Translations under genes and position numbers: made by a program
Part shown: positions 16,689-28,852 of the stretch, piece by piece
How positions within the stretch are numbered: the stretch's first letter is position 1
How the letters are laid out: every line of letters begins with the position of its first letter
Notes under the pieces: model-generated
Databases searched by the model: none
What the model was told of the DNA's origin: nothing
The model's input: the letters and a program-made list of their open reading frames with translations, nothing else
Assembly: GCF_015319355.1 (NCBI RefSeq)
Contig: NZ_JADILU010000011.1
Span: forward strand, 1 to 64,000
DNA from: Psychroserpens luteus
GTDB lineage: Bacteria; Bacteroidota; Bacteroidia; Flavobacteriales; Flavobacteriaceae
Reading direction: 5' to 3'
DNA: 64,000 bases

Positions 16689-16880
16689 ATGGCAGGAATT
16701 ATTAATTATATAAAAGAATCTTTTGACGAGTTAAGAAACAATGTTTCTTGGCCTACATTGTCTGAGGCTCAAAGTTTAACTGTTTTGGTTGCTGTGTTTT
16801 CAATCATATTCTCACTAGCTATTTGGGGAGTTGATACTGTTTTTAGTAAAGTAATTAAGGCTTACTTTAATTTAATGTAA
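16689..16880 (+). CDS. secE: Preprotein translocase subunit SecE
   Basis: The protein has 63 residues, the short single-span form of SecE. An amphipathic N-terminal helix (YIKESFDELRNNVSWPTLSEAQ) is followed by one membrane helix (about 28-55). SecE clamps the SecY halves in the inner membrane. The gene ends 17 bp before nusG in the conserved secE-nusG-rplKAJL-rpoBC order. Confidence 0.95.
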   Translation: MAGIINYIKESFDELRNNVSWPTLSEAQSLTVLVAVFSIIFSLAIWGVDTVFSKVIKAYFNLM

Positions 16881-16897
16881 CTAAAATAACAGAGAGA

Positions 16898-17455
16898 ATG
16901 TCTGAAACTAATGTAAATAAAAAGTGGTACGTTGTTAGAGCTGTAAGTGGTCAGGAAAACAAAATCAAAGCTTATATAGAAAATGAAATTTCTAGATTAG
17001 GTTTAGAAGATTTTGTAGATCAAGTATTAGTTCCTACAGAAAAAGTTATCCAAATTCGTAATGGAAAAAAAGTAAATAAAGAACGTGTTTACTTTCCGGG
17101 ATATATTATGATTCAGGCCAATTTAAGTGGAGAAATACCTCATATAATTAAATCTATTACTAATGTAATTGGATTCCTAGGAGAAACAAAAGGAGGAGAT
17201 CCAGTGCCATTAAGACAGTCTGAAGTTAATAGAATGTTAGGTAAAGTCGATGAATTATCTGTAGAAGCTGATTCTAGTATGGCAATTCCTTACACTATTG
17301 GAGAAACAGTCAAAGTAATTGATGGTCCTTTTAATGGATTTGATGGTACTGTTGAAAAAATAAATGAAGAAAAGCGTAAACTTGAAGTTATGGTTAAGAT
17401 TTTCGGAAGAAAAACACCTTTAGAGCTAAGTTATATGCAAGTAGATAAAGTATAA
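16898..17455 (+). CDS. nusG: Transcription termination/antitermination protein NusG
   Basis: The 185-residue protein has an NGN domain (KWYVVRAVSGQENKIKAYIE to about 115), which binds RNA polymerase. A KOW domain follows at the C-terminus (GETVKVIDGPFNGFDGTVEKIN, about 130-151), which contacts Rho or S10. Length and order are standard. It is followed by a 73-nt spacer before rplK. Confidence 0.97.
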   Translation: MSETNVNKKWYVVRAVSGQENKIKAYIENEISRLGLEDFVDQVLVPTEKVIQIRNGKKVNKERVYFPGYIMIQANLSGEIPHIIKSITNVIGFLGETKGGDPVPLRQSEVNRMLGKVDELSVEADSSMAIPYTIGETVKVIDGPFNGFDGTVEKINEEKRKLEVMVKIFGRKTPLELSYMQVDKV

Positions 17456-17528
17456 TAATTGTTACATATATAGAAAGTATGTCTTTTTGCTTCCATATTA
17501 AAAGGGATACAAAACTAAAAATTTAAAA

Positions 17529-17969
17529 ATGGCAAAAGAATTAGGTAAAGTAGTTAAATTACAAGTTCGGGGAGGTGCTGCGAATCCGTCGCCACCGGTT
17601 GGACCCGCTTTAGGAGCTGCTGGAGTTAATATCATGGAATTTTGTAAACAATTCAACGCTAGAACTCAGGATAAGCCTGGTAAAGTTCTTCCAGTTGTAA
17701 TTTCAGTTTACAAAGACAAGTCTTTCGACTTTGTTATTAAAACTCCTCCAGCTGCGGTACAATTGTTGGAAGCAGCCAAAGTAAAAAAAGGATCTGGTGA
17801 ACCGAACAGAAAAAAAGTAGCAAAAGTAACTTGGGATCAAGTGAAAGCTATAGCAGAAGATAAAATGCAAGATTTAAATGCATTTAATATTGGATCTGCT
17901 ATGAAGATGATTGCAGGTACTGCAAGATCAATGGGAATCACAGTTAAAGGTGGAGAAGCACCTAACTAA
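17529..17969 (+). CDS. rplK: 50S ribosomal protein uL11
   Basis: The protein has 146 residues. The N-terminal PGPA-type loop region ([22 protein letters not shown], about 18-39) and the C-terminal 23S-binding domain ([19 protein letters not shown]...GTARSMGI) are both complete. It forms the GTPase-associated centre with the L10/L7-L12 stalk encoded just downstream. A 12-bp gap separates it from rplA. Confidence 0.98.
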   Translation: MAKELGKVVKLQVRGGAANPSPPVGPALGAAGVNIMEFCKQFNARTQDKPGKVLPVVISVYKDKSFDFVIKTPPAAVQLLEAAKVKKGSGEPNRKKVAKVTWDQVKAIAEDKMQDLNAFNIGSAMKMIAGTARSMGITVKGGEAPN

Positions 17970-17981
17970 AAAATTTTTGAA

Positions 17982-18668
17982 ATGGCAATTACAAAAAACA
18001 AAAAAGACGCTCAAGCTAAAGTAGAGAAGAATAAATTATATTCTGTCAAAGAAGCTTCAGTATTATTAAAAGAAATTACGTATACAAAATTTGATGCCTC
18101 TGTTGATTTAGCTGTAAGACTTGGAGTTGATCCTCGTAAAGCTAACCAGATGGTAAGAGGAGTTGTTTCTCTTCCACATGGAACAGGTAAAGATATGAAA
18201 GTTCTTGCATTAGTTACTCCAGATAAAGAAGAGGAAGCTAAAGCTGCAGGAGCAGACTACGTAGGATTAGATGAGTACCTAGAAAAAATCAAAGGTGGAT
18301 GGACAGATGTTGACGTTATCGTTACTATGCCATCTATCATGGGTAAATTAGGCCCATTAGGTAGAGTATTAGGTCCAAGAGGACTTATGCCAAACCCAAA
18401 GACGGGAACAGTTACTATGGATGTTGCTAAAGCAGTAGCAGAAGTTAAAGCTGGTAAAATTGATTTTAAAGTTGATAAAACAGGAATTGTACACGCTCCA
18501 ATAGGTAAAGCATCATTTAGTGCTGATAAACTAGAAGAGAATGCAATGGAATTGTTAACGACTTTAAATAAATTAAAGCCAACTGCTTCTAAAGGTGTAT
18601 ACATGAAAAGTGTATTCATGTCTAGTACAATGAGTCCTAGTATAGCAATTGATGTTAAATTCGCATAA
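17982..18668 (+). CDS. rplA: 50S ribosomal protein uL1
   Basis: The 228-residue protein carries the L1 signatures: [24 protein letters not shown] near the N-terminus and [26 protein letters not shown] in domain II. It builds the mobile L1 stalk at the E site. In other bacteria it represses its own operon by binding the rplK leader. I could not identify a convincing L1 site in the 17456-17528 spacer. Confidence 0.98.
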   Translation: MAITKNKKDAQAKVEKNKLYSVKEASVLLKEITYTKFDASVDLAVRLGVDPRKANQMVRGVVSLPHGTGKDMKVLALVTPDKEEEAKAAGADYVGLDEYLEKIKGGWTDVDVIVTMPSIMGKLGPLGRVLGPRGLMPNPKTGTVTMDVAKAVAEVKAGKIDFKVDKTGIVHAPIGKASFSADKLEENAMELLTTLNKLKPTASKGVYMKSVFMSSTMSPSIAIDVKFA

Positions 18669-18688
18669 GTAGTTAAATCTTTATTATT

Positions 18689-19210
18689 ATGACAAGAGAA
18701 GAAAAATCACAAGTAATTGAAGAGTTAACTGCTCAATTAGCAGATAATGCAAATATCTATTTAGCAGATATCTCAGGATTAAATGCAGGAAACACTTCAG
18801 ATTTGCGTCGTGCTTGTTTTAAAGCAAACGTACAATTAAACGTAGTAAAAAATACATTATTAACTAAAGCTATGGAGGCTTCTGATAGAGATTTCGGAGA
18901 ACTTCCTTCAGTTTTAAAAGGTAATACTTCTATAATGTATTCTGAAACTGGAAATGCTCCAGCCAAAGTAATCAAGAATTTTCGTAAGAAATCTGATAAG
19001 CCTGTGCTTAAAGGAGCTTTTATTGAAGAGGCAGTATACATTGGTGATGATCAATTAGACATGTTAGTAGATATCAAGTCTAAAGAAGAATTGATTGGAG
19101 ATATCATTGGATTATTACAATCACCAGCTAAGAATGTTATTTCAGCACTTAAATCAAGTGGAGGAACAATAGCAGGTATTCTTAAAACATTATCCGAAAA
19201 AGAAGGATAA
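18689..19210 (+). CDS. rplJ: 50S ribosomal protein uL10
   Basis: The 173-residue stalk-base protein starts MTREEKSQVIEELTAQLADN. The globular domain contains NVVKNTLLTKAMEAS and FRKKSDKPVLKGAFIE. The C-terminal helix (about 140-173) is the platform for L7/L12 dimers. The gene is 20 bp after rplA and 59 bp before rplL. Confidence 0.97.
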   Translation: MTREEKSQVIEELTAQLADNANIYLADISGLNAGNTSDLRRACFKANVQLNVVKNTLLTKAMEASDRDFGELPSVLKGNTSIMYSETGNAPAKVIKNFRKKSDKPVLKGAFIEEAVYIGDDQLDMLVDIKSKEELIGDIIGLLQSPAKNVISALKSSGGTIAGILKTLSEKEG

Positions 19211-19269
19211 TCAACTAAGTACGCACTTAAACAAATTATATTTTATTAAAATTATTAAAACGGTAGAAA

Positions 19270-19641
19270 ATGGCAGATTTAAAAGATTTCGCAGAGCAAT
19301 TAGTTAATTTAACAGTAAAAGAAGTTAACGAATTAGCTACAATATTAAAAGACGAATATGGTATCGAACCAGCAGCAGCAGCAGTAGTTGCAGGACCTGC
19401 AGGACCAGGAGCAGAAGCTGCTGAAGAGAAAACAGAATTCGACGTAATCCTTAAAGCAGCAGGTGGTTCTAAACTAGCGGTTGTAAAATTAGTTAAAGAA
19501 TTAACTGGTTTAGGATTAAAAGAAGCAAAAGGATTAGTTGATGATGCACCAAGTGCAATCAAAGAAGGTGTTTCTAAAGATGAAGCTGAAGCTCTAAAAA
19601 CTCAATTAGAGGAAGCAGGAGCAGAGGTTGAGCTTAAGTAA
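19270..19641 (+). CDS. rplL: 50S ribosomal protein bL7/bL12
   Basis: The 123-residue protein has an N-terminal dimerisation helix pair ([20 protein letters not shown]), an Ala/Gly/Pro hinge (about 36-55), and a C-terminal domain beginning [21 protein letters not shown] and [15 protein letters not shown]. That domain recruits translation GTPases. It ends the rplKAJL block, and the spacer to rpoB holds two hairpins. Confidence 0.98.
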   Translation: MADLKDFAEQLVNLTVKEVNELATILKDEYGIEPAAAAVVAGPAGPGAEAAEEKTEFDVILKAAGGSKLAVVKLVKELTGLGLKEAKGLVDDAPSAIKEGVSKDEAEALKTQLEEAGAEVELK

Positions 19642-19663
19642 GCTTAACAATCCTACAAATTTT

Positions 19664-19729
19664 GGTTTAGGTCTTTCGGTATACTCGAAATGACCTAAAC
19701 CCTTTTGTGTATAAAAAAGGTACACAAAA
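19664..19729 (+). promoter_or_regulatory. Double hairpin in the rplL-rpoB spacer (candidate attenuator)
   Basis: Hairpin 1 has a perfect 10-bp stem GGTTTAGGTC (19664-19673) / GACCTAAACC (19692-19701). Hairpin 2 starts 2 nt later with TTTTGTGTA (19703-19711) / TACACAAAA (19721-19729). Neither is followed by a long T run in the + direction. Position matches the partial attenuator known between rplL and rpoB in E. coli, which lowers polymerase relative to ribosomal protein output. Confidence 0.55.
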
Positions 19730-19766
19730 AAACTAGTTATTTTTTTAATCAAAATCTCGTTCATCG

Positions 19767-22700
19767 ATGTTAGCAAATAAAGCTGAAAGATTAAATTTCT
19801 CTTCCATAATAAACAGAACTGAATATCCAGATTTCTTGGATATTCAAATTAAATCCTTTCAGGATTTTTTCCAGTTAGAGACAAAATCAGAACAAAGAGG
19901 AAATGAAGGGTTGTATAATACCTTCATGGAAAACTTTCCAATTACGGATACTCGTAATCAATTCGTATTAGAATTTTTGGATTATTTTATCGATCCACCT
20001 AGATATTCAATTGAAGAATGTATCGAAAGAGGACTTACATATAGTGTGCCTTTAAAAGCACGATTAAAACTGTATTGTACAGATCCAGAACATGAAGACT
20101 TTGAAACAATCGTTCAAGATGTTTATTTAGGAACAATTCCTTATATGACTCCTAGTGGAACTTTCTGTATCAATGGTGCAGAGCGTGTGGTTGTTTCTCA
20201 ATTGCATAGATCTCCAGGTGTATTCTTTAGTCAATCATTCCATGCGAATGGTACTAAATTATATTCTGCGAGAGTTATTCCTTTTAAAGGATCTTGGATT
20301 GAATTTGCTACAGATATCAATCAGGTAATGTATGCGTACATTGATAGAAAGAAAAAGTTACCTGTTACAACATTATTCAGAGCTATCGGTTTTGAACGCG
20401 ATAAAGATATTTTAGAGATTTTTGATCTTGCTGAAGAAGTTAAAGTATCAAAATCTGGACTTAAAAAAGTTATAGATCGAAAGCTTGCTGCTCGTGTATT
20501 AAACACTTGGCATGAAGATTTTGTTGATGAAGATACAGGAGAAGTTGTATCTATTGAACGTAATGAAATTGTATTAGATCGTGACACAGTTATAGATAAA
20601 GAAAATATTGAAGAAATCCTTGAAGCTGGTGTAAAAACTATTTTATTACACAAAGAAACATCTCAACAAGGAGATTATGCAATTATTCATAATACATTAC
20701 AGAAAGATCCAACAAACTCTGAAAAAGAAGCTGTTGAGCATATCTACCGTCAATTACGTAATGCTGAGCCGCCAGATGAGGAAACAGCACGTGGTATTAT
20801 TGACAAATTATTCTTCTCAGACCAACGTTACTCTTTAGGTGAAGTAGGTCGTTATAGAATGAATAAAAAATTACAGTTAGATATCGGTATGGATAAGCAA
20901 GTGCTTACCAAAGAGGATATTATAACAATTATCAAATATTTAATTGAGTTAATCAATTCTAAAGCAGAGATTGATGATATTGATCACCTATCTAACCGTC
21001 GTGTACGTACAGTTGGTGAACAATTATCTTCTCAGTTTGGTGTTGGTTTGGCACGTATGGCTCGTACTATTCGTGAACGTATGAACGTTCGTGATAACGA
21101 AGTATTTACGCCAATTGATTTAATTAATGCGAAGACCTTATCTTCAGTTATTAATTCTTTCTTCGGAACAAATCAGTTATCTCAATTTATGGATCAAACT
21201 AATCCATTAGCAGAGATTACACATAAGCGTCGTCTATCGGCTTTAGGACCTGGAGGTTTATCTAGAGAAAGAGCAGGTTTCGAAGTTCGTGATGTTCACT
21301 ATACACACTACGGAAGATTATGTCCAATTGAAACTCCTGAGGGACCAAACATTGGATTAATTTCTTCATTATCTGTATTTGCTAAGGTAAATTCAATGGG
21401 ATTCATTGAAACACCATATAGAAAGTCTGATAACGGAGTTGTAGATATCAAAAATGCACCTATATATTTAAGTGCAGAAGAAGAAGAAGACATGTTAATT
21501 GCGCAAGCAAATATTCGTGTTGATGATAATGGTAAAATCTTAGAAGACAAGATTATTGCACGTCAAGAAGGTGATTTCCCTGTAATAGATCCAGTAGATG
21601 TGAACTATACAGATGTTGCACCTAACCAAATTGCTTCTATTTCGGCATCGTTGATTCCGTTCTTAGAGCATGATGATGCCAACCGTGCATTAATGGGATC
21701 TAACATGATGCGTCAAGCAGTACCTTTATTACGTCCGCAAGCACCAATTGTAGGAACAGGATTAGAGCGTCAAGTAGCTCAAGATTCTAGAGTATTGATT
21801 AATGCTGAAGGAAATGGAACTGTTGAGTACGTTGATGCCAATGAAATCACAATAAAATACGAGCGTTCTGAAGAAGCTGCAATGGTAAGTTTTGAAAGTG
21901 ATACCAAAACATATCCATTAGTTAAATTTAGAAAAACTAATCAAGGTACATCTATTAACTTAAAACCAATCGTTGAGAAAGGTGATAAGGTTAAAAAAGG
22001 ACAAGTACTTTGTCAAGGTTATGCTACTGAAAAAGGAGAATTAGCATTAGGTCGTAACATGAAAGTAGCATTTATGCCATGGAAAGGTTACAACTTTGAG
22101 GATGCAATTGTAATTTCAGAAAAAGTAGTTCGTGACGATATATTTACATCTATTCATATAGATGAGTATTCATTAGATGTTAGAGATACCAAATTAGGTA
22201 ACGAAGAATTAACTAATGATATTCCTAACGTTTCAGAAGAGGCAACAAAAGACCTTGATGAAAATGGTATGATTAGAATTGGTGCAGAGATTAAGCCAGG
22301 TGATATTCTAATTGGTAAGATTACACCAAAAGGAGAATCTGACCCTACACCAGAAGAAAAACTATTACGTGCCATCTTTGGAGATAAAGCAGGTGATGTA
22401 AAAGATGCATCTTTAAAAGCATCTCCATCATTACATGGTGTCGTTATTGAGAAAAAATTATTCTCAAGAGCAATCAAAGATAAACGTAAGAGAGCAAAAG
22501 ATAAAGAAGATATTGAAGCATTAGAAAATATCTATTATAAGAAGTTTGATGATTTACAAGCTGTTTTAGTTGAAAAATTATTTGCACTTGTAAATGGTAA
22601 AACTGCTCAAGGTATTTATAACGATTTAGGTGAAGAAATAATTCCGAAGGGAAAGAAATATACACTTAAAATGTTAAACTCTGTTGATGATTATGCGCAT

Positions 22701-23579
22701 TTAACTTCAGGAGTTTGGACTACTGATGACCATTTAAATTCTCTAGTTGCAGATTTAATTCACAACTATAAAATTAAAGAAAATGACCTTCAAGGTTCAT
22801 TACGTCGTGAGAAGTTTACAATTTCTGTAGGTGATGAGTTACCAGCAGGTATTATCAAATTGGCTAAAGTTTATGTTGCTAAAAAACGTAAATTAAAAGT
22901 TGGTGATAAAATGGCAGGACGTCACGGTAACAAAGGTATTGTTGCTCGTATTGTTCGTCAAGAAGATATGCCTTTCTTAGAAGATGGAACTCCTGTTGAT
23001 ATTGTATTAAATCCGTTAGGTGTACCATCTCGTATGAACATCGGTCAGATTTATGAAACTGTTCTTGGTTGGGCTGGACAAAAATTAGGACGTACATATG
23101 CGACTCCAATTTTTGATGGTGCAACTCTAGACCAAATCAACGAGTTTACAGATGAAGCAGGTGTACCAAGATTTGGTCATACATACTTATATGATGGTGG
23201 AACAGGAGATCGTTTTGATCAACCAGCAACAGTAGGTGTGATTTACATGATTAAGTTAGGTCACATGATTGATGATAAGATGCATGCACGTTCAATTGGA
23301 CCATACTCATTAATTACACAACAACCATTAGGTGGTAAAGCACAGTTTGGTGGTCAGCGTTTTGGAGAGATGGAAGTTTGGGCACTTGAAGCATATGGAG
23401 CTTCAGCAACATTACGTGAAATCTTAACAGTAAAATCTGATGATGTTATAGGTAGAGCTAAAACTTACGAAGCAATCGTAAAAGGAGAGCCAATGCCAGA
23501 ACCAGGACTACCTGAATCTTTCAACGTACTTATGCACGAATTGAAAGGATTAGGATTAGATATTAGATTGGAAGATTAG
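19767..23579 (+). CDS. rpoB: DNA-directed RNA polymerase subunit beta
   Basis: The protein has 1270 residues, usual for Bacteroidota. Recognisable parts include the rifampicin region ([44 protein letters not shown]) with the adjacent [20 protein letters not shown]. Others are [27 protein letters not shown], the [16 protein letters not shown] active-site segment, and the C-terminal [24 protein letters not shown] that packs on beta'. The rifampicin region shows the wild-type-like Asp, His and Ser residues, so no classical resistance change is evident. Confidence 0.99.
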   Translation: MLANKAERLNFSSIINRTEYPDFLDIQIKSFQDFFQLETKSEQRGNEGLYNTFMENFPITDTRNQFVLEFLDYFIDPPRYSIEECIERGLTYSVPLKARLKLYCTDPEHEDFETIVQDVYLGTIPYMTPSGTFCINGAERVVVSQLHRSPGVFFSQSFHANGTKLYSARVIPFKGSWIEFATDINQVMYAYIDRKKKLPVTTLFRAIGFERDKDILEIFDLAEEVKVSKSGLKKVIDRKLAARVLNTWHEDFVDEDTGEVVSIERNEIVLDRDTVIDKENIEEILEAGVKTILLHKETSQQGDYAIIHNTLQKDPTNSEKEAVEHIYRQLRNAEPPDEETARGIIDKLFFSDQRYSLGEVGRYRMNKKLQLDIGMDKQVLTKEDIITIIKYLIELINSKAEIDDIDHLSNRRVRTVGEQLSSQFGVGLARMARTIRERMNVRDNEVFTPIDLINAKTLSSVINSFFGTNQLSQFMDQTNPLAEITHKRRLSALGPGGLSRERAGFEVRDVHYTHYGRLCPIETPEGPNIGLISSLSVFAKVNSMGFIETPYRKSDNGVVDIKNAPIYLSAEEEEDMLIAQANIRVDDNGKILEDKIIARQEGDFPVIDPVDVNYTDVAPNQIASISASLIPFLEHDDANRALMGSNMMRQAVPLLRPQAPIVGTGLERQVAQDSRVLINAEGNGTVEYVDANEITIKYERSEEAAMVSFESDTKTYPLVKFRKTNQGTSINLKPIVEKGDKVKKGQVLCQGYATEKGELALGRNMKVAFMPWKGYNFEDAIVISEKVVRDDIFTSIHIDEYSLDVRDTKLGNEELTNDIPNVSEEATKDLDENGMIRIGAEIKPGDILIGKITPKGESDPTPEEKLLRAIFGDKAGDVKDASLKASPSLHGVVIEKKLFSRAIKDKRKRAKDKEDIEALENIYYKKFDDLQAVLVEKLFALVNGKTAQGIYNDLGEEIIPKGKKYTLKMLNSVDDYAHLTSGVWTTDDHLNSLVADLIHNYKIKENDLQGSLRREKFTISVGDELPAGIIKLAKVYVAKKRKLKVGDKMAGRHGNKGIVARIVRQEDMPFLEDGTPVDIVLNPLGVPSRMNIGQIYETVLGWAGQKLGRTYATPIFDGATLDQINEFTDEAGVPRFGHTYLYDGGTGDRFDQPATVGVIYMIKLGHMIDDKMHARSIGPYSLITQQPLGGKAQFGGQRFGEMEVWALEAYGASATLREILTVKSDDVIGRAKTYEAIVKGEPMPEPGLPESFNVLMHELKGLGLDIRLED

Positions 23580-23587
23580 TTTCGTAG

Positions 23588-23607
23588 GGACAAGTTTTGA
23601 CTTGTCC
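23588..23607 (+). other. Hairpin between rpoB and rpoC
   Basis: GGACAAG (23588-23594) pairs with CTTGTCC (23601-23607) around TTTTGA, followed by only three T. It is probably an RNA processing or translational-coupling element. Confidence 0.45.
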
Positions 23608-23660
23608 TTTACAAATCCAATCGCAAAAAAATAATTAAATAATTGTTAGAACCATAAAAA

Positions 23661-26600
23661 ATGGCAAGAAGACAAGATAAGAATATAATACAGAAATTTA
23701 GCAAAATTTCTATTGGTTTAGCATCACCAGAGTCTGTTTTAGGAGCATCTCGTGGAGAAGTTTTAAAACCAGAAACTATTAATTATCGAACACATAAACC
23801 AGAACGTGATGGTTTATTTTGTGAGCGTATTTTTGGTCCTGTGAAGGATTTTGAATGTGCTTGTGGTAAATATAAAAGAATACGTTACAAAGGTATTGTT
23901 TGTGACCGTTGTGGTGTTGAAGTAACCGAAAAGAAAGTACGTCGTGATAGAGTAGGACACATCAACCTTGTTGTGCCAGTTGCTCATATCTGGTATTTCC
24001 GTTCGTTACCAAATAAAATTGGTTATTTACTTGGTTTACCTTCTAAGCGTTTAGATATGATTATCTATTACGAACGCTATGTAGTAATTCAACCAGGTGT
24101 TGCCAAAAATGTTGAAGGTGATCCATTACAGAAACTTGATTTCTTAACAGAAGAAGAGTATCTAAATATCATGGAAGGTCTTCCGCAGGAAAATAGACAT
24201 TTAGATGATACAGATCCTAATAAGTTTATTGCTAAAATGGGAGCTGAGTGTTTAATCGATTTATTATCAAGAATCGATTTAGATGATTTATCATTTGAAT
24301 TACGTCACAAAGCAAACACAGAAACTTCTAAGCAACGTAAAACTGAAGCGTTAAAACGTTTGCAAGTAGTTGAAGCGTTTAGAGATTCTAATAAAAATAG
24401 AGAGAATAGACCTGAGTGGATGATTATGAAGGCTATTCCAATCATTCCGCCAGAATTAAGACCTTTAGTGCCTTTAGATGGTGGACGTTTTGCAACTTCA
24501 GATTTAAATGATCTTTATCGTCGTGTTATTATTCGTAACAACCGTTTAAAGCGTTTAGTTGAAATCAAAGCTCCAGAAGTTATTTTACGTAATGAAAAAC
24601 GTATGTTACAAGAATCTGTAGATTCATTATTTGATAATACACGTAAAGCTTCTGCAGTAAAAACAGATTCTAACAGACCATTAAAATCATTATCAGATTC
24701 ACTTAAAGGTAAGCAAGGACGTTTTCGTCAAAACTTACTTGGTAAGCGTGTTGATTATTCTGCACGTTCTGTAATTGTCGTTGGACCAGAATTAAAATTA
24801 TTTGAATGTGGGTTGCCAAAAGATATGGCAGCAGAATTATACAAACCTTTTGTTATTAGAAAACTAATTGAAAGAGGAATTGTAAAAACTGTAAAATCTG
24901 CAAAGAAAATTATAGATAGAAAAGAGCCTGTTGTTTGGGATATCTTAGAGAATGTTTTAAAAGGACATCCAGTTCTTTTAAATCGTGCTCCTACATTACA
25001 CAGACTTGGTATTCAAGCTTTCCAACCAAAATTAATTGAAGGGAAAGCAATCCAGTTACACCCATTAGTGTGTACTGCATTTAATGCCGATTTTGATGGT
25101 GATCAAATGGCAGTTCACTTGCCACTTGGACCAGAAGCTATTTTAGAATGTCAATTATTAATGTTGGCATCTCATAATATCTTAAACCCAGCAAATGGTG
25201 CTCCAGTAACTGTACCTTCTCAGGATATGGTACTTGGTCTTTATTATATGACTAAGCACAGAATATCTTCAGATAATTATAAAGTTATTGGTGAAGGCTT
25301 AACATTCTATTCTCCAAAGGAAGTAACAATTGCTTACAACGAAAAGAAAGTAGAATTAAATGCTGGTATTAAAGTTAGAACTCAAGATTTTAATGAAGAA
25401 GGAGAGTTAACTACTCAAATTATTGAAACTACTGTTGGTCGTGTACTTTTTAACGAAAAAGTTCCAGCTGCAGCAGGTTATATAAATGAAGTATTGACTA
25501 AGAAATCATTAAGAGATATTATTCATGGTATTCTTAAAAAGACTAGTGTTCCTGAAACAGCTGCTTTCTTAGATGAAATTAAAACTCAAGGATATAAGTT
25601 TGCATTCCAAGGTGGTTTATCATTTAGTTTAGGTGATATTATTATTCCTGCGGAAAAACAAGGTATGATTGATAAGGCTAACACCTTAGTTGATGGTATT
25701 AAGAGTAACTATAACATGGGGCTTATTACAAATAACGAACGTTATAACCAAGTTATTGATATTTGGACTTCAACAAATGCTGAATTGACAGAATTGTCAA
25801 TGAAGCGTATTCGTGAAGATCAACAAGGTTTCAACTCGGTGTTTATGATGCTTGATTCTGGAGCTCGTGGATCTAAAGAACAGATTCGTCAGTTAACAGG
25901 TATGCGTGGATTAATGGCTAAACCTAAGAAATCTAACGCAGGTGGTGGTGAAATTATTGAAAATCCAATTCTTTCTAACTTTAAGGAAGGTCTTTCAATT
26001 TTAGATTACTTTATCTCTACTCACGGTGCACGTAAAGGTCTTGCCGATACAGCACTTAAAACTGCAGATGCAGGTTACTTAACACGTCGTTTAGTTGATG
26101 TATCTCAAGATGTTATTATCTACACTGAAGATTGTGGAACATTAAGAGGTATTGAAGTTAAATCTTTAAAGAAAAACGAAGAAGTTATAGAAACTCTTGA
26201 GGCTAGAATTGTTGGTCGTACGTCATTAAATGATGTGTATGACCCAATTACTGAAGAGTTATTAGTTGAAGCAGGTGGTCATATTCATGACGATATTGCT
26301 AAGCGTATTCAAGCGTCTCCATTAGATGCTGTAGAAGTACGTTCTGCATTAACTTGTGAGGCTAAGAAAGGTATTTGTTCAAAATGTTACGGTCGTAATT
26401 TAGCGACAGGTAAAATGGTACAAAGAGGTGAAGCTGTTGGTGTAGTTGCTGCACAATCAATTGGAGAACCAGGTACTCAGCTTACTTTACGTACATTCCA
26501 CGTAGGTGGTGTTGCAGGTAACATTTCCGAAGAAAATAAATTAACAGTTAAATTTGATGGTGTTGCTGAAATAGAAGACCTTAAAATTGTTAAGGGTACT

Positions 26601-27962
26601 GATAAAGAAGGTAAAGAAGTTGATATTGTTATATCTAGAACTTCAGAATTAAAATTAGTAGATGCTAAAACTGGTATCACATTAAGTACAAATAACATCC
26701 CTTACGGATCTTTCATCTATATTAAACCAGGTGCAAAAGTAAAAGCAGGTGCTGTAATTTGTGAATGGGATCCATATAACGGTGTAATTATTTCAGAGTT
26801 TGCTGGTAAAGTAAGATATGAAAACATCGAGCAAGGTGTTACTTATCAAGTGGAAATTGATGAACAAACTGGATTCCAAGAGAAAGTAATTTCAGAGTCT
26901 AGAAATAAGAAATTAATTCCTACTCTTATTGTTGAAGATGGTAAAGGCGAAGCAATTCGTTCTTACAACTTACCAGTAGGTGCACACATTATGATTGATG
27001 ATGGAGAGAAAATTAAGATTGGTAAAGTCTTAGTTAAAATTCCTCGTAAATCTTCTAAAGCTGGTGATATTACTGGAGGTTTGCCTCGTGTAACAGAATT
27101 ATTTGAAGCTCGTAACCCTTCTAATCCTGCTGTAGTAAGTGCGATTGATGGTGTTGTTTCTTTTGGTAAAATTAAAAGAGGTAACCGTGAGATTATCATT
27201 GAGTCTAAGCTTGGTGAGGTTAAGAAATACTTAGTGAAATTATCTAATCAAATTCTTGTTCAAGAAAATGATTATGTAAAAGCTTGTATGCCTTTATCTG
27301 ATGGTTCTATTACGCCTAACGATATTTTAAATATCAAAGGTCCAGCTGCAGTACAACAATATTTAGTAAATGAAGTACAAGAAGTATATCGTTTACAAGG
27401 TGTGAAGATTAATGATAAGCACTTTGAGGTTGTTGTAAGACAGATGATGCGTAAAGTTAGAATCATTGATTCTGGTGATACAATTTTCTTAGAAGATCAA
27501 CTAGCTCATAAAGCAGATTTCATTGAAGAGAATGATAAGATTTTCGGATTGAAAGTTGTTGAAGAAGTAGGAGATTCTAAGAATTTAAAACTAGGTCAAG
27601 TATTAACTTCAAGAGAGTTAAGAGACGAAAACTCAATACTTCGTAGAGAGGATAAGGAGTTGGTAACTGCACGTGAAGCGCAACCAGCAACTGCAACTCC
27701 AATCTTACAAGGTATTACAAGAGCATCATTACAGACAAAATCATTTATCTCTGCAGCATCGTTCCAAGAAACTACAAAAGTTCTTAACGAAGCAGCTGTA
27801 AATGGTAAGATTGATGATCTTGAAGGATTGAAAGAAAATGTAATCGTTGGTCATAGAATTCCAGCAGGAACAGGTGTTAGAAAATTTGATAACATCATTG
27901 TAGGTTCTAAAGCAGAATTCAATGAAATGATGAAAGCAAAAGAGGAAATGAATTACAACTAA
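23661..27962 (+). CDS. rpoC: DNA-directed RNA polymerase subunit beta'
   Basis: The protein has 1433 residues. The N-terminal zinc site is [20 protein letters not shown] (about 68-87). The Mg2+-binding triad is [12 protein letters not shown] (about 474-485). The trigger-loop region and bridge helix follow ([38 protein letters not shown]). A second zinc site ([16 protein letters not shown], about 899) precedes [25 protein letters not shown]. It lies 81 bp after rpoB and ends at a strong terminator that closes the long operon. Confidence 0.99.
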   Translation: MARRQDKNIIQKFSKISIGLASPESVLGASRGEVLKPETINYRTHKPERDGLFCERIFGPVKDFECACGKYKRIRYKGIVCDRCGVEVTEKKVRRDRVGHINLVVPVAHIWYFRSLPNKIGYLLGLPSKRLDMIIYYERYVVIQPGVAKNVEGDPLQKLDFLTEEEYLNIMEGLPQENRHLDDTDPNKFIAKMGAECLIDLLSRIDLDDLSFELRHKANTETSKQRKTEALKRLQVVEAFRDSNKNRENRPEWMIMKAIPIIPPELRPLVPLDGGRFATSDLNDLYRRVIIRNNRLKRLVEIKAPEVILRNEKRMLQESVDSLFDNTRKASAVKTDSNRPLKSLSDSLKGKQGRFRQNLLGKRVDYSARSVIVVGPELKLFECGLPKDMAAELYKPFVIRKLIERGIVKTVKSAKKIIDRKEPVVWDILENVLKGHPVLLNRAPTLHRLGIQAFQPKLIEGKAIQLHPLVCTAFNADFDGDQMAVHLPLGPEAILECQLLMLASHNILNPANGAPVTVPSQDMVLGLYYMTKHRISSDNYKVIGEGLTFYSPKEVTIAYNEKKVELNAGIKVRTQDFNEEGELTTQIIETTVGRVLFNEKVPAAAGYINEVLTKKSLRDIIHGILKKTSVPETAAFLDEIKTQGYKFAFQGGLSFSLGDIIIPAEKQGMIDKANTLVDGIKSNYNMGLITNNERYNQVIDIWTSTNAELTELSMKRIREDQQGFNSVFMMLDSGARGSKEQIRQLTGMRGLMAKPKKSNAGGGEIIENPILSNFKEGLSILDYFISTHGARKGLADTALKTADAGYLTRRLVDVSQDVIIYTEDCGTLRGIEVKSLKKNEEVIETLEARIVGRTSLNDVYDPITEELLVEAGGHIHDDIAKRIQASPLDAVEVRSALTCEAKKGICSKCYGRNLATGKMVQRGEAVGVVAAQSIGEPGTQLTLRTFHVGGVAGNISEENKLTVKFDGVAEIEDLKIVKGTDKEGKEVDIVISRTSELKLVDAKTGITLSTNNIPYGSFIYIKPGAKVKAGAVICEWDPYNGVIISEFAGKVRYENIEQGVTYQVEIDEQTGFQEKVISESRNKKLIPTLIVEDGKGEAIRSYNLPVGAHIMIDDGEKIKIGKVLVKIPRKSSKAGDITGGLPRVTELFEARNPSNPAVVSAIDGVVSFGKIKRGNREIIIESKLGEVKKYLVKLSNQILVQENDYVKACMPLSDGSITPNDILNIKGPAAVQQYLVNEVQEVYRLQGVKINDKHFEVVVRQMMRKVRIIDSGDTIFLEDQLAHKADFIEENDKIFGLKVVEEVGDSKNLKLGQVLTSRELRDENSILRREDKELVTAREAQPATATPILQGITRASLQTKSFISAASFQETTKVLNEAAVNGKIDDLEGLKENVIVGHRIPAGTGVRKFDNIIVGSKAEFNEMMKAKEEMNYN

Positions 27963-27990
27963 TAGTTTTAATTCAGAAATCTATAATAAT

Positions 27991-28027
27991 AAAAGCCTTC
28001 TTGTATATAATACTAGAAGGCTTTTTT
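27991..28027 (+). terminator. Intrinsic terminator of rpoBC
   Basis: AAAAGCCTTCT and AGAAGGCTTTT flank a 15-nt loop and run into a T tract. Confidence 0.92.
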
Positions 28028-28085
28028 AATAAAATTTAATTATAAACCATATTTCCTTTTCTACGGAAATATTAATAAGCATATC

Positions 28086-28400
28086 ATGGCAGAAGAAAAT
28101 AAAAATAAGAAACCAGGAATTAACATCGAATTAGATGAAAAAATAGCAGAAGGAACGTATTCTAATCTAGCTATAATAAATCATTCAGTATCTGAGTTCG
28201 TAGTAGATTTTGTAAGCATCATGCCTGGAACTCCAAAAAGCAAAGTGAAGTCTAGAATTATTTTAACACCACAACATGCTAAACGATTATTAAAAGCATT
28301 AGGTGACAATATAAAACGATTTGAAAAAGCTCATGGTGAAATCAAAGATTATGAGCAGCCACCAATCCCACTTAATTTTGGACCTACAGGTCAAGCATAA
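28086..28400 (+). CDS. DUF3467 family protein
   Basis: The protein has 104 residues. The signature GTYSNLAIINHSVSEFVVDFVSIMPGTPKSKVKSRIILTPQHAKRLLKAL defines DUF3467, a small beta-rich bacterial family. It commonly follows rpoC in flavobacteria, which suggests but does not prove a transcription-linked role. It is separated from rpoC by a terminator, so it must have its own start. No clear TAnnTTTG box is visible in the 58-bp gap. Confidence 0.85.
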   Translation: MAEENKNKKPGINIELDEKIAEGTYSNLAIINHSVSEFVVDFVSIMPGTPKSKVKSRIILTPQHAKRLLKALGDNIKRFEKAHGEIKDYEQPPIPLNFGPTGQA

Positions 28401-28496
28401 TAATTTAAACTAAAAAATGCCTTAGTTTTTAATTATACTGAAGTACTCTAGGATTTTTTAAACAATTTTTAAATTTTAGGTCAATGGATTAAACAT

Positions 28497-28540
28497 AAAA
28501 AAAGCCTTGTAACGATGCTTCGCGGTATCAAGGCTTTTTT
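28497..28540. terminator. Bidirectional terminator between convergent genes
   Basis: AAAAAAAGCCTTG pairs with CAAGGCTTTTTT around a 19-nt loop that is itself GC-richer. It lies between the + strand DUF3467 gene and the - strand Fe-S gene, with A/T runs on both sides. Confidence 0.88.
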
Positions 28541-28624
28541 ATTTACCATTATTTTTCAATAGATAAAAATTTTGTTTTCATAAAAATGGATTCCATAAAT
28601 AGTGTGTTAACCAAAATTAGCGAA

Positions 28625-28852
28625 TTAAGCAACTTCTTGCTTAACGTGAAATTGCAACGCACCAGAAGGACATTTTTTTACTTGTTTAATGATTTTTTTA
28701 GTAGAAGCAGCTTCCAAATCAATCCAAGGTATAACAGATTGTCTAAAAACATTAGAAAGTTCTTTGGCACATCGCCCTGCGTTAATGCAGTTGCACGGGT
28801 TGTAGGTAACAGTAATATCATTATTACTGAAAACGTTAGGATTAGTTTTCAT
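28625..28852 (-). CDS. Small divergent 4Fe-4S mono-cluster protein (Fer4_19 type)
   Basis: The 75-residue protein has cysteines in TYNPCNCINAGRCAKEL (about 20, 22 and 28) and a fourth in VKKCPSGAL (about 60), with the conserved VIPWIDLEAA segment between. This is the pattern of the divergent 4Fe-4S domain Fer4_19. It may act as an electron carrier or with CDGSH-type partners; none are adjacent. The gene is transcribed away from prfC's 3' end. The + strand ORF over the same bases is its shadow. Confidence 0.8.
   Translation of the reverse strand: MKTNPNVFSNNDITVTYNPCNCINAGRCAKELSNVFRQSVIPWIDLEAASTKKIIKQVKKCPSGALQFHVKQEVA

Noticed and set aside
17456-17528. L1-protein autoregulatory site in the rplK leader
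   Set aside because: The spacer contains GGGATAC and some pairing, but no convincing mimic of the 23S rRNA L1 site.
28497-28540. Riboswitch downstream of the DUF3467 gene
   Set aside because: The stem with A and T runs on both sides between convergent genes is explained by a bidirectional terminator.
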